Of a stretch of 64,000 nt of DNA, positions 23,390-35,139 are shown piece after piece. The stretch covers positions 2,348,001 to 2,412,000 of the forward strand of contig CM060171.1 of NCBI GenBank assembly GCA_030549775.1, written 5' to 3'. Both the position numbers and the translations under genes were made by a program. Under the pieces are notes generated by a model. That model ran no database searches. It worked only from the letters and a program-made list of their open reading frames with translations, and was not told the DNA's origin. Position 1 is the stretch's first letter; every line of letters starts with the position of its first letter. The DNA comes from Tamarix chinensis. Lineage: Eukaryota; Streptophyta; Magnoliopsida; Caryophyllales; Tamaricaceae.

Positions 23390-23475
23390 TGGTTCTCCGT
23401 TGAGTGGTTGAGGGTGTTAAGTTACGTTGTACTGGTTCTAGGTTCAAATGATCATGAAGGCATACGGGAAATATT
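23390..23475 (+). repeat. tRNA-like SINE candidate
   Basis: GTTGAGTGGTTGAGG at 23399-23413 resembles the A box of serine or leucine tRNAs. GGTTCAAATGAT at about 23440-23451 resembles a B box, with tRNA-like spacing. No amino-acid acceptor stem was found, so a tRNA-derived SINE or a decayed tRNA is more likely than a working tRNA gene. Ends are not defined. Confidence 0.45.
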
Positions 23476-23701
23476 TTAATGTTATGCCCAAGTCATGTTT
23501 GTAGCAATACAAAAATAGTTATCTTGGTGTCCTTTATTGGACCAACTAAATATTTTGAATATAATGTAATACTAAAATATCTTGGTGTTGGGTACCATGG
23601 CAAAGGTGCGTATTTGTTTTTAGAGATATGTATTTTCTTCGTTATACTTTTATTTTCAGTTTTATCGCATGCTTATTTCTTTGCATCCCAACAAATTGTA
23701 G

Positions 23702-24080
23702 ATGGTAGCGGGCAATTTGCTGAATGAACACGTAGAAAAGATAAGAAAAGTTTTCCATACGATCATGGACACAGGCTAGAATGGAAGCTTATCATATGAG
23801 GAGCTCAAGAATAGTCTTCATAAGCTCGGACATTCAATTATCGACTCTGTTGTTTTGTTGATGATTGATGCTGTAACTTATATTATTGATTAATATCTAC
23901 TAATTCCTTATTGTTAGCTTATCATTTGAGGAATTAATAAAAACATGTGTTCGAAAAAAACAATAAATAAATTAAAGCTGGACTTTGATGGGAATGGATT
24001 TAGACAGCGGGGAATTCTTGACGATGTCGATTCATATGCACAAGATGGATAGTGACGAGAAGCTTCGTCTTGCATTTAAT
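23702..24080 (+). pseudogene. CDPK-like EF-hand fragment (calcium-dependent protein kinase), two exons
   Basis: Exon-like 23702-23872 follows an intron-like AAATTGTAG and reads VAGNLLNEHVEKIRKVFHTI, then MDTG-stop-NGSLSYEELKNSLHKLGH, then VVLLMIDA, ending at a GTAACT donor-like site. The second block, from 23978, reads LDFDGNGF, then after a 2-nt frameshift DSGEFLTMSIHMHKM and DEKLRLAFN. These are EF-hands 1 and 2 of a CDPK regulatory domain, with loops DTG*NGSLSYEE and DFDGNGF(L)DSGE. A TAG in loop 1 and the frameshift make it a pseudogene. No kinase domain or third and fourth EF-hands were seen nearby. Intron-like sequence suggests a genomic rather than a processed copy. Confidence 0.8.
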
Positions 24081-25675
24081 TAACCTGCTTGACAGCGTAT
24101 TCTTATGTTATAAAATGTATATTCTAGCATTGATATATGTACATTATTATTATGGAAAATATATATTATAGTACTAGACTACTAGTAAATATTTAATGTA
24201 TTAATGTATATTGTAGTAACAGAAAATCCGTAGTAAGCAATGAAAAGTATGTATTTTATTACAAAGGCACGTGTATTATGGTTAAGGAGGGTGGACATCC
24301 TTGTTTTGTAATATATAAATTTATATCGTTAAATGTGTGTATTTACATCCTTGATGTGTGTATTTAATGGTATTTATATTTTGGTAGTTATGTATATATA
24401 AACTAAAATATGTGTATTTATAAATTAGAATATGTGTATCCATTTTACGTAAAATATGAATTTATAGTTTAAAGGATGCATACTATTATAATATATTAAT
24501 ATGTGTATGATTTTATATATAGATCAATGAATATGAATGTCTATTTATAGATAAAAATATGAGAAAACTTTTGATATGATTCTTCATGTTTTTATTGATC
24601 TAAACTGAAGCTAATTAAATTTAAAGTTTACGCTAAAAAATATTCATATCTCATGCCCTGGTACATGGTTCCTTGTCGGTGCTACTACTTTCACTATTTT
24701 GCAAAATTACAGAAGGGTCACTGTAAGCACTCGGTGCATGCGGCTCCGGGATGTAATTTGCCGTGTACATAGAGCAATTAACGCAGGGTGTAATTCTAGG
24801 TTAATCTTGCTTGAAAGTGAAAATATTGCCATGTATGTGTTTGCATGATGATGATCCACAAATTTTCAAAATATTAAGTTAGTGATAATCAACATATATT
24901 ATAAAATGCCTAGTAAAAATAATTTGGATTGATGTAAATAAGTAAGTAATTTAGAATGCCCGTTGGTAAGTCACATGGCATGCTATGATTTGTTGATTTT
25001 TTTCATGGCAGATCGGTAGGCTTGGATTGCTGACAGAGATCATTTTGGACTATTTATTTTTACGTTAAAGATCTAAATTGTAATCTATGGTTAAGATTGT
25101 AAATTTCATTAAATCCAGATAAAGGACATGAACATTCATAAAGTAGCCTTTCCACTTCTCGAATCCTGTAGTCATCAGGAGGGATTTATTGCATCCTGAA
25201 TTTATCCGAACTACTATTTACCTAAAAGAACTATGTAATAGTAAAACCAATTCAATGGTCACTAGACACGTGTAAATTGTCAATTGGTTTATACTGCACA
25301 GGAGATTTTAGACGGGAAAATACAATGCTCCAAGAGCATCATGTTTATTTATTTAGATAGAATTATTATACGTTAATATATACTTCTTGTAAACAAAAAA
25401 AAAAAATCCTTTGTTTTACCTTAATTTATGTGTAACATTTGCCTTTATGTACGCCCATTGACCATTTTTGTATAAAAATTATGTATTCATCTAAATACTT
25501 TTTTTAGGGCAAAATGAAATTATTTGATGCACAATACTTATTTTAAAAAAGAAACATTACCTAAATATAAGATAATACAATTTATCAGACATTAAATTAT
25601 CTATCCACTTTATAAAAAAATCATAGTGAAATGAGGAGCTTTAATTATGTAAATAATTCTAATAGAATAACCAAT
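24081..25675. other. AT-rich intergenic sequence, no gene seen
   Basis: Degenerate repeats of ATATGTGTATTT-like words occur at 24110-24560. No coding signature was recognised. Confidence 0.4.
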
Positions 25676-25683
25676 GATGCTAC

Positions 25684-26281
25684 TAGAGGTGACAATTGGG
25701 TCAAGCGATTCAAGTTGTAGCTTATTGGATTGTTTTTTGGTTGTCTTCCTTTGTGAGTCCATTATAGGTCGAATCATGTCATATTCTTGTTTGTGTCAAA
25801 TTGAATTTTGGTATGGGACACTGTAGATCAAGGTTGTATCTAGTTAACTTGTCAGGTTAGGTTGGGTCAAGGTTGAGCTAGCTCTAATTCGAGTTGGCTT
25901 GAGTTTAAGCCTAGCTATCTTGTATTTAGGTTAATTTGGCGGGTTAGATTTGGGTCATTTGGGTTAACTTAATAGATCAAATCCTTTTAGATTTTGATAG
26001 ATTGGGTTGTATTCCTTCCGAGCTAATCTAGGATTGAATCACATTAGATTTGGGTTAAATTAGACATTGACCACCAAAATTAATCCAACTTATTAGCCTC
26101 GTAAGCAAATATTAAGTTTGACTTTATGTAAATATGTCCTTAAAATTATGATATAAAATGCTAATTTTTTATATAATATTATGACTTTTAAATATTATAT
26201 TTTTGTGCAAAAATATTGGTAAAATTAGAATATCATTGGTGAATAAAGACGTTTATAGTAAAAATAACAAAAATAAGTAAA

Positions 26282-26323
<42 letters not shown>

Positions 26324-26564
26324 GATTTAAATGAATAATAAAACATGTGTAATTTTTTTTATCATAACATGTTAATATCGAATCTAGTTTTGTTGAATTG
26401 GGTTGATGTCGGATTTTAGATTTTCTTGGGTCACAGATTGGGTCTAGTCAATTATATTTGGATTAGTATTAAATCAGATAAGTTTTGGGTAGGTTTGGAT
26501 TGATGGATTTTTTATGTTATATCAAGTCGGGTTAGACAGGTCTGGTCAACTTTTGACAACTCTA
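25684..26564. mobile_element. hAT-like non-autonomous DNA transposon
   Basis: A perfect 8-bp duplication GATGCTAC flanks the element (25676-25683 and 26565-26572), the target-site length of hAT transposons. The termini are imperfect inverted repeats: TAGAGGTGACAA at the left, and the complement of TAGAGTTGTCAA at the right. The 881-bp body has GGGTCAAGGTTGAGC-like words and no transposase frame, so it needs a transposase from elsewhere. Confidence 0.88.
26287..26320. repeat. (TA)n microsatellite inside the hAT-like element
   Basis: An uninterrupted TA dinucleotide run of about 17 units. Confidence 0.9.
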
Positions 26565-26741
26565 GATGCTACTAATATGGACATCAATTTATAAATCAAA
26601 TTTGTAGCACCAATATATTTTTACTGCATAATCTTTATTTTAAGGAAAAATTGCTAACAAAAATCAGTTAACACAAACTAATAGCCAATCAACAATATTG
26701 CTATAATATATTCTTTCACCTAAATAGCCCTTGTATAGTAC

Positions 26742-26853
26742 CAGATGAGGTTTGATCTATTGGTAAAAATGTCAACTTCCGGATATCAAAGATCTTAAGT
26801 TCGAATCTCCCTCCCCATCTCTAAGTATTGTAACATTTATATAGTGATTTGTG

Positions 26854-26890
<37 letters not shown>
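26742..26890 (+). repeat. tRNA-like SINE candidate with (TA)n tail
   Basis: TTGATCTATTGGTAAAA (26752-26767) resembles a pol III A box and AGTTCGAATCTCC (26799-26811) a B box, at tRNA-like spacing. The segment ends in a TA dinucleotide run (about 26859-26890), as many plant SINEs end in simple repeats. Target duplications were not identified. Confidence 0.55.
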
Positions 26891-26893
<3 letters not shown>

Positions 26894-27780
26894 AAAAGGG
26901 TGATTTTTGAGAAAACTTATAAATAGTTTTAATGAAATTAATTAACTATGAGAGAATTTGAGATTCTTCTAAAATTATAATATAAATATCAAGCATAGCA
27001 TATTGCGACATTGTGATTGATTCAAAGTTGAAGCAAAGATTATGAGAAGCACGTACTTTATAATATGGTAATAGTTATATTTAATATTTAATATATAAAA
27101 TGTAATTTAGTAATCTGAAAAATTATCAAAAGTTAACTTATGAGATAGTTATTTCCATTAATATAGAGATCAATTGAAAAGGTTATAGGCATTTATTTCC
27201 ATTATTATAGATAATAATTGAAAAGGCCACAATTTCCTAAATTATAATAGATGTTGGTTAAAAGGACAGATACAAATAAAGTGCAATTTTGGAATAGGTA
27301 AATTATGAGAACAAAGATAAATATTTTTACAAAGATAAATTAAAAGAAAAGTAAAATAATTCTAAAATTATAACATATTAAAATTATAAAGATATAATAT
27401 AAAGATATATAGAAAACAAATAAGGAAAAAATAATATAAAGGTTTATTCTTTGTTTTCGTGCAAGTAAAAGATGTTGATCCTCTAGGACAGTTAGTTTTT
27501 TTTTCCTCTTTGTTTTTCATCTATTTGAGAGACGTCATTCGTTCAGTTTAATTAAAGAAAAAAATTCCTGATCATTCTTTTAAGTTTCATCAATCACAAC
27601 TTACTAGACATTGTTTTGTAATTCCAAATCTATCATTATTCTATGCATGGGAGGCATTATGTCAACTTTGGGGTGCCGATATTATGATTGCATATCGCTT
27701 TGGCCGAATTCGCACTTTAAAGTAGTGATTTCTTTCATGACACAACGAACACATCTAATAAGTATTTTTTAATTTCTCTT
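26891..27780. other. AT-rich intergenic sequence, no gene seen
   Basis: No coding or repeat structure was recognised beyond short A/T-rich direct repeats near 27155-27230. Confidence 0.4.
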
Positions 27781-27836
27781 GTTATTTCAACTACTTGTAT
27801 ATACTGTCTAATTTTACTTACATGTTGTTCTCTCTC

Positions 27837-27926
27837 TTTCTCATCAAGATATCTTTCCACACTAGAATCTTAATTGTCTAATAAGTATTTCTCATCAAGA
27901 TATCTTTCCACACTAGAATCTTAATT
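27837..27926. repeat. 51-bp tandem duplication
   Basis: The 39-bp segment TTTCTCATCAAGATATC...ATCTTAATT at 27837-27875 is repeated without change at 27888-27926, a period of 51 bp. It lies just upstream of the duplicated gene-like segment. Confidence 0.9.
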
Positions 27927-27962
27927 AATTTAAGCTGATTTCTCATAGTTATTACTACACAC

Positions 27963-28133
27963 AGAGTTCCCTGGTTTCCATTGTTACTAAATTTAAACGA
28001 TTACATACATCAAGATCATGTGAGTTCAAATCGGCTAACTTTCCCTAATTAATGTCTGATTATGAGCTTAAGGGGATAGCTAGTGCCCTTAATATTGAGA
28101 TTCATATCCATATTCCATGAATTCCAATTAATG
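27963..28133 (+). pseudogene. Unidentified duplicated gene-like segment, copy B
   Basis: Homologous to 22338-22505 over about 165 bp, at roughly 80-85 percent identity by eye. It reads SSLVSIVTKFKRLHTSRSCE, FKSANFP-stop-LMSDYELKG, and ALNIEIHIHIP, the same frame as copy A with one stop. The family is not recognised. It ends about 60 bp before the LTR of gypsy family B copy 1. Confidence 0.5.
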
Positions 28134-28191
28134 TAGGAGCATTTATATCTCATTCTTCTCATGTTAAAGGGAAAGAGTTAGAATATTTGGA

Positions 28192-28512
28192 TGTTGTAAC
28201 AATTGTCCTTAAAAATCTTTAACACCTTTATAATAACCCTATTAATGTTTCATTAAGTGATTTTTGTAGGTAATACATATTTTTGCAAGAAGAAGACTTC
28301 ACCAATGATACCTAGTGTACAAGATAATAACAATGCAAGGGTTATAGAGTTGCATGGAAGACAAATCTACAACACATGAAGCTTGATTACTTGCATGGAA
28401 AACATCTACAGCATCAAAGCCCTTCTTACTTTTGTCGACATATTTGCTCTCCAAACCAAGCAAAATGATCCTACATTTGTGAAAAATAAAAAATCTATTA
28501 TCATACACATCA
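28192..28512 (+). repeat. 5' LTR of gypsy B copy 1, internally deleted
   Basis: Its start (CAATTGTCCTTAAAAATCTT) and end (ATTATCATACACATCA) match the start and end of 59236-59984, but the middle is absent. The exact first base is uncertain by a few positions. Confidence 0.7.
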
Positions 28513-28517
28513 ATGTT

Positions 28518-28529
28518 TGGTATCAAATC
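28518..28529 (+). other. Primer-binding site, initiator-Met tRNA type
   Basis: TGGTATCAAATC, a degenerate form of the TGGTATCAGAGC used by many plant LTR elements, lies 5 bp after the LTR. Confidence 0.7.
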
Positions 28530-29739
28530 TCAGGCTTGGTTCGACACAAGTGAAGGAAGACACGACTTGGAGTTGAATCAAGCAAACACATTTCCTTCAA
28601 CGTGGAATTGAGGTTCTTGATGATCCTTGATTTAGTTATTTGAATCTTGATTGATTTTATTGTGTTATTGCATGCATGAGAATGATTCTAGATGTTTGAA
28701 TATGCAATATGGTGATCTTGAAATGAATCTTGAACTATCACATTCTAAGAACCGAATTAAAGATGAATGGTTGCATGTAATATGTGTCGAGTGATATGAA
28801 GGAGAAAACTTTGTGTGTGTACTAATTTTGTGGAATTGATTTTTTAAATATATATATATATATTTTAAATTATTAGGATATATCTGCATGAATATCGAAA
28901 CACTTAGATTATAGATTAAATGCATGAACATCGAACAAACCCTTTAACCCTAGTTGGCATTTATATGTTTGAAGGTTGTGTAGAATGTATGTTTTTGTGT
29001 ATTCAAGTATAAGTAGTGTGTAGTCCATATTTTGGGCTTATTGTTTGTGAACTACATATACCTAATACATATAGGTTTTTTTTTAGAATCTTCATTAGTT
29101 ATATTATATGTTAGAATAAAGAATACATGCATAATATTTGTTAAAAAAGTATCAAATGATTAATGTCGATTTTTGTTGAATTCTATATCAACAGTAAAAA
29201 AAAAACATGTAACGTATTTTGATTTTTTTTTATGTGATAATATTGATTAATGGTTGTGTGTTTGATTAATTGAAGTAAAAAATTTTCTTCAAGAACCAAC
29301 TTTAAAAAAATGAAGGAGACTTTTGAGTGATTCGAGTTCTAATCGAACCCTAAGGATTACTAAACTTTTGTTAAGCATGTTAGCAAGTTGGATACTGTGG
29401 AAGGAGAACTAAATGCTCAAGCCATTTTTGAGGCAATAAAAAAGTTCTCAATCAATTTGGAAGCATGCAATGCTGAACTTCAATAACTTCCTGCAATGCA
29501 AACTTAATTGTAGAGGATGGAGTCTCGCTTTACCGAACAAGATTCGGTACAAAATTTGAAGGAACAAAAGGATTTCTTTGGATACCAAATGGAAAGCGTT
29601 GTAAAGTCAATCAACCCAACAAGATGAAGGTTTTTGAACTCACAAGTAGATTAGAAAGATGAGTCAAAATGGAATCGAAATAATCAAAGTAACTATGACC
29701 AACAATCAAGGAATCATCGTAAAGAAGATAAAGGTATCA

Positions 29740-30130
29740 AACTTGATCTTCCTAATTTTGATGGTAAACTTGATGTTAAATTATTTCTCGAATAATTATA
29801 TGAGGTAGAGGATATATTTTAATTTAAGGATTATCATGACATGCAAATGTGTAAATTAGCTACTCTTAAGTTTAAGAAGTTTGCTAGGATATGGTATGAT
29901 AACTTAAAGAGAAGCAGAGAAAAAGAAGGTAAATCTAAAGTCAAATATTGGGAGAAGCTTAAGAAACATTTGAGAAATAAATTTGTACCTAAAGAGTATC
30001 AGTAAGATAATTATTTTAGATTGACTACTCTTATTTAAGGACTTTTAAGTATTGAAGAATATGTTAGGGAATTCGATAGATTGGCACTAATATGTGACAT
30101 CTATGAGAGAAAGGAACAAACATGTGCTAT
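29740..30130 (+). pseudogene. Gypsy B gag, copy 1
   Basis: The frame reads LPNFDGKLDVKLFLE, then stop, LYEVEDIF, stop, FKDYHDMQMCKLATLKFKKFARIWYDNLKRSR, then WEKLKKHLRNKFVPKEY and IEEYVREFDRLALICDI. This is the retrotransposon gag domain of plant Ty3/gypsy elements and matches copy 2. At least four stops disrupt it. Confidence 0.88.
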
Positions 30131-30439
30131 AGAGATGAACTATCCGTTTGGTTGATAATATGTATATCATTATCATTACCATCATCGTAACAAATTTTGT
30201 CATTATATGCAGCATGATTAGTTAGTGCAACATATTTTTTACGTTGTGAATAACAATGGTATACAATATGCCATTAATTGGTTACAAAGTTCAAGGAATT
30301 GGTAAGATAATGTTGTTATTATGAGTGACAACTTATAAAATATGTCATGAAATTATAAAGCAGTAATATTTGTATTAGGTTTTTGGAAACAACTGGCATT
30401 GAAATGTTGTTATCCGAGGAAGATGTGTTATTAATACTT

Positions 30440-30628
30440 AAAGGAGATAGATAATCGGTTAACTACCCTCATCGTTGAGGCTTACATATGTATGTTGAAG
30501 ATGAAGTTGGATGTAATTAGGGATAATAGTACTTACATTTTTTTTATCATTTTTTAAGGTAATTTTTATTTACTGATATCATCATCATATAATCAAATAA
30601 TATGTTTAACATAATTCTAGGTTTTTAT
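30440..30628 (+). pseudogene. Ulp1-like (C48) protease fragment, left part
   Basis: The frame reads LTTLIVEAYICMLKMKLDVI and RDNSTYIFF, which resembles the start of plant transposon-borne Ulp1 domains, where a helix with a conserved aromatic AYxxLLK pattern precedes the catalytic region. It is cut at 30628 by the long-LTR unit; the matching HW block lies at 49118 after the unit. A GTAATT donor-like site near 30560 and an AG near 30620 suggest a small intron. Similarity is from memory of the family and is moderate. Confidence 0.4.
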
Positions 30629-33049
30629 TGTAACACTCTCCTTTTTACCATAGAAAAATTTTGCTTTTAAAAACCTTGTGGAAGTGGAAAACTATTAAAT
30701 ACATAGGAAAAACAGAGTGTTACCATTACACTTAGTATAGGATAGGCCCCAGCCACTTGTCCTAAGTTAGATACAAGACTAAGAACCAAAACCAAAGTGG
30801 AGTGTGCCAAAATATATTATAAAAATATAAAGGAAATGTTTTCAAGTATAAGACCTCAACATTCCGCAAATATTCAAATACATGAGGGAAAATTAATCCA
30901 AAGTACCAAATTCCAAATTATAGAAACAAAAGTATGGTATAACCCTAAACTCTGGTCCATTAAGGATCGCATAAAAAGTCTCTAGATATCCATACTCTCA
31001 AAACCGACACCCTATTACTACTGATAATCTCCAAAAACCAGCACATGGCCCATTTTGCAAGGGAAAGAGTAGGTGACCGAGCAAGTGGGTACATCAATAC
31101 ACTTTGTGCTGGGTAAGTTAAGTCACCTTCTCAATGGGAGTTAAAGGCACACAAGTTCTGGCATATTATGGAGGCCATACTAAGATATTTCATGCTTATT
31201 CCATATAAACAGATATACATGCTCTATTATGATCATATCATATATCAAAAACTCATACATTACACAAATTATCATGCTTATCATGACACAATAATATAGA
31301 CGACAACATACAAGCTACTATGCACATTGTCAGCTATTATTAATGATTCTATCATCCAAACTTAATTTTACCATAAGTTCATTTTTCTGAATTATATGAT
31401 ACGTTGGATCATTTATTTATAAACCATTCTCCCATTTACCATTCTTTTTTCTTTCTCTTTTATTTTTTTTATGTTTAGTCACACTCTTATTCCAAATTAT
31501 TATCATGTGGTAGACTATGCACCACCCTATGGTCTCATATACCATGGAATTCTATCCAAACCAAATGATATAAAGTCTGGCCAAAGATAAGTAACCACAA
31601 ATGGATATAAGTCTGAGCCGAGGCCAAATAACCACCAATGGACATAAGTCTAAGCTAAAGCCAAAAACTACTTAGATAACTAGACCCTTTAGTATCGATA
31701 TCCCCTAATACATTATCAATGTCTAGAGTAGGTGGGGTACCGAGATCTACTATGATCCCTCCCGTAGGTAAAGCCTAAAGGAGGACTAACCTCTGGTAGC
31801 TAATTGAGGATTGGGTAGCCCAGACCCAAATATAACTTGATTATATTTTGCTTTAAGTGATTAGTATGTTATTTTTAAGGTTATGTGATCATACAAGGTC
31901 CACACAATATGTAAGAAAGGCATTTGCATATTTATTTCTTCTTAACCATTCGCATTCCCCCAACAATGTGGTGGGATTTCTATTAATGCTTAATCAATAT
32001 TAATCAATCCATCAAATTAACCCATCTTAAACCGATATCCAGATTGCATTACCCTTTTAAAGTCATAAAATACTTATTCAAACTTTCCCACCAAGGCCTA
32101 CACAAACACTTATCAAGTATACCAAGAATTATGATTCATTTAATCCATCTATAGACTATCAATCCAAGTCAATAGATGTATTTGGCTCATTAAATAATCC
32201 TATAGTAGCATTAGGCATAGTATCAAAGTATATCCAAGCCAAAAGATCAAAATCACACAATTTAGCCTAATTAATTGATCGGTTTGGGCCAACCTGTAAC
32301 ACCCCCAAAATTCACTACTGAAAAATTTCGTTTAATTAAAAGAAACTTTGCGCAAGCAATTAATAATCAGTGAACTTTGGGAGTATTACCACCACACTTA
32401 GTACCAGACCGGTTCACTCATACCGTTCCAGTACTAAGTGCTAAGGCTAAAAGAGTAAAATATTATTTTATGAGAAACTTAAACACTTAAGAATCAGAGA
32501 AACGCATCAAACACTTTATAAGAGAAAGATTCAACATCGGTGGTTACAAAATAACAAATACATCAAATTTAAAAGAGAAAAATAAAACCCTACAATTTTT
32601 GGACAGTACCTTACGCTCTTTCTTGAGAGCCCACTTGAATAGCACCTTAATACAACCTGCAAGGGGTACTGTCCATTGAATAGGCAGGGGCCCCACGAAG
32701 GGAACCCTTCAGTACTACGGTACTGATTAACCCTTTAAAAACGCACTTAAAATACAGGCACGCCATATTACACATGATACTACTACATTCAGAAATAACC
32801 ATAGATATAAACATGATATTCAGATCCATTTATTTGTACATCCAATAATTCAAACATACATTAATAGCGTATACGTAACATTCACTTTCATATATTCGTT
32901 TAACCAATCAACCAATATCAATAGGCCATGATGAGTAATCGATATATTTTTTGGGCCTTGAGGCCATTAGTCCATCATTAATCAATCGTCTCAATGACTA
33001 GTATTTTTTCATAACTTAATCACATCCAAAATAAATTTTATTGAGCTCG

Positions 33050-33230
33050 GGACCTCCACTATTCTGGCCAGTGGGTCGGAATACATATACATATATATCA
33101 TCTAGGGTAAAAACATCCTGGGCCACCATTATATCTGGTGGATCAATACTCATGAACATCAACCAGGGCAAAACATCCTGGGCCACTATTATTTCCGGTG
33201 GATCGGTACTCATCATATAAATTAACTAGT
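33050..33230 (-). repeat. Imperfect tandem array in long-LTR unit
   Basis: Three units carry CCACTATTAT(A/T)TC(T/C)GG(T/C)GGATC. They are diverged members of the same array as at 35140-35780. Confidence 0.75.
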
Positions 33231-35139
33231 CCCGGCTCGTTAATCTTTTACTTTAACAATTAGTATTTTTCCTTTTTATTCAACAAAACAATTCCATTTA
33301 TTTGCCTCAATAGGGAGATCAAGAACTCGGGACACAAAGGTACACCGGTCGCACTGGTGCATAAAAGCAACTCAGTACCCTTCAACAAGTAACCCAGGGA
33401 CGCAAAGGTACAATGGTCGTACTGGTGCATAAAGCTAACTCAGTACCCTACGGACAAGGACACCTAATCTTTAATCATGCATACCCCCTAACTAGGTCCG
33501 TAGAGCTAGATAGAGCAGATATAGGGCCTGGCTGGGGCACAAAGTCACACCAGCAAAGACCAAATAATCGTGGGCTAAACCACATCTTTAGGGTAGCAAC
33601 CCCTAAAGAGCCACTATTCCCTATCTCGAGGTCTTTCACTTTAAGTATTAGTGTCTTAATTACTGGTGATCACAAAAGCACAACAATCAGATAATTATCC
33701 TCTTTTAATCATTTAGATATCATCAGAAATTTCTTATTCAGATGGTCATCCAAAGTAACATAGGAGAAACATTAAGGCCATCCTAAACTCATCTAATTCC
33801 GAATTAAAACTCATTCTCGTGATACTTACTAATCATCAAATATTCTTACCTCGTTAATCAACACTATTAGAGCCATATTACGAATTCAACAATCATAATG
33901 ATATACTAGATACAAACTACTTATTTACCCCTTTACTTATAAAATCACTACGCCATCCCTTCCTTATTTGATAAATTACCATATTACCCTCCTTGTTACA
34001 AAATTACCAAGTTATCCCTTATTCGATTTAGGTTACTAAATTATTTATCATACTTATTAGGACATTAATTCCCCCTTATTAATTATTATACTTAATATAC
34101 TTTCCATTTAATTGGTTAGATTACCACTTTGCCCTTTTTCCTTTATTATAATTAATAAATTATCCTTGAGTTGGTCAAATTACCAAATTACCCTTCCTCC
34201 TTATCCTAATTACCAAATTAACCACTTTATTTAGTTAATTACCCAATTACCCTTGTATATGATCATAATTACCAAACTACCCATCTCCTACATCAAATTT
34301 ACCAAATCACCCCTTGGTCATTTAAATTACCAAATTGCCCTTCTTAATTGTCTTGATTACCAAACTACCCTACTCCATTATTTGTAACACCCCCAAATTT
34401 CACTCCGGAAATTTTTTTTTTCAAAGATTAAAGCGGAAGCTAGGAGCGAATTTGGGAAATGTTACCGCCACATCTAACACAAGATAAATGTCAGCCATCT
34501 ATCTCATGTTAGATGCAAGGCTAAAACCTGTCAAACAATTAAATCCGAATTTTAAAGCATAACAGCGTTATGAGAAATTAAAAGTCAATTACAAAATCCT
34601 TGGAAATTTAAATACAATACTTGCAACTTCCAAAGGTGAATACAATTAAACAAATAAATCCCGAAGGGTAAATATCCGGATCGCCTACTCAGTTAAGTCA
34701 AGCCTTCCACCCCAACACAGTATCAACCTGCACAAGAGGTCTGCTCCCCACCATTGGTGGATCGTCACAGGACCCATTCAACCAGTGTAGTATCAGTACG
34801 GGTCCGATACTGAGTAAGTCTCGCTAACCTATCTTATAGGAGAGATATCATCAAGTTAATATTAAATTATAGTACAATACGTTAATACAATAACATACAT
34901 ACTCTCAACCCACAACATGAATCTTGCCATACACTCATAGTAACATATCAAACATATGCAACATCCCATTTAACATATAAGCGTGGTATAACCGGAATAA
35001 TAAGTGACTCATTATGCACCTAAACAGCATGTGGTAATACATATAATAAAAGCTGGTCATAGTCCAATTAGACTTATTCTTTATTCTCATTAATAGTATA
35101 TTCATTCCACACATATTATTTAATAATCCATGTAAGTGC

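Larger units (their letters stand above)
28192..30130 (+). mobile_element. Ty3/gypsy family B, copy 1 (LTR, leader, gag)
   Basis: The LTR, primer site, leader and gag are collinear with copy 2 at 59236-61650. The LTR (28192-28512) is shorter because about 430 bp are missing inside it. After gag the match stops near 30130 and Ulp1-like sequence follows, so protease, RT and integrase are missing. Confidence 0.82.

Noticed and set aside
23479..23727. An 82-codon frame upstream of the CDPK-like exon.
   Set aside because: Its sequence looks like an intron: T-rich, ending in an acceptor-like AAATTGTAG directly before the EF-hand exon.
33016..33216. Possible CRISPR-like direct repeats with spacers.
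   Set aside because: The repeats are a degenerate LTR tandem array in a plant genome, with no constant repeat/spacer lengths.
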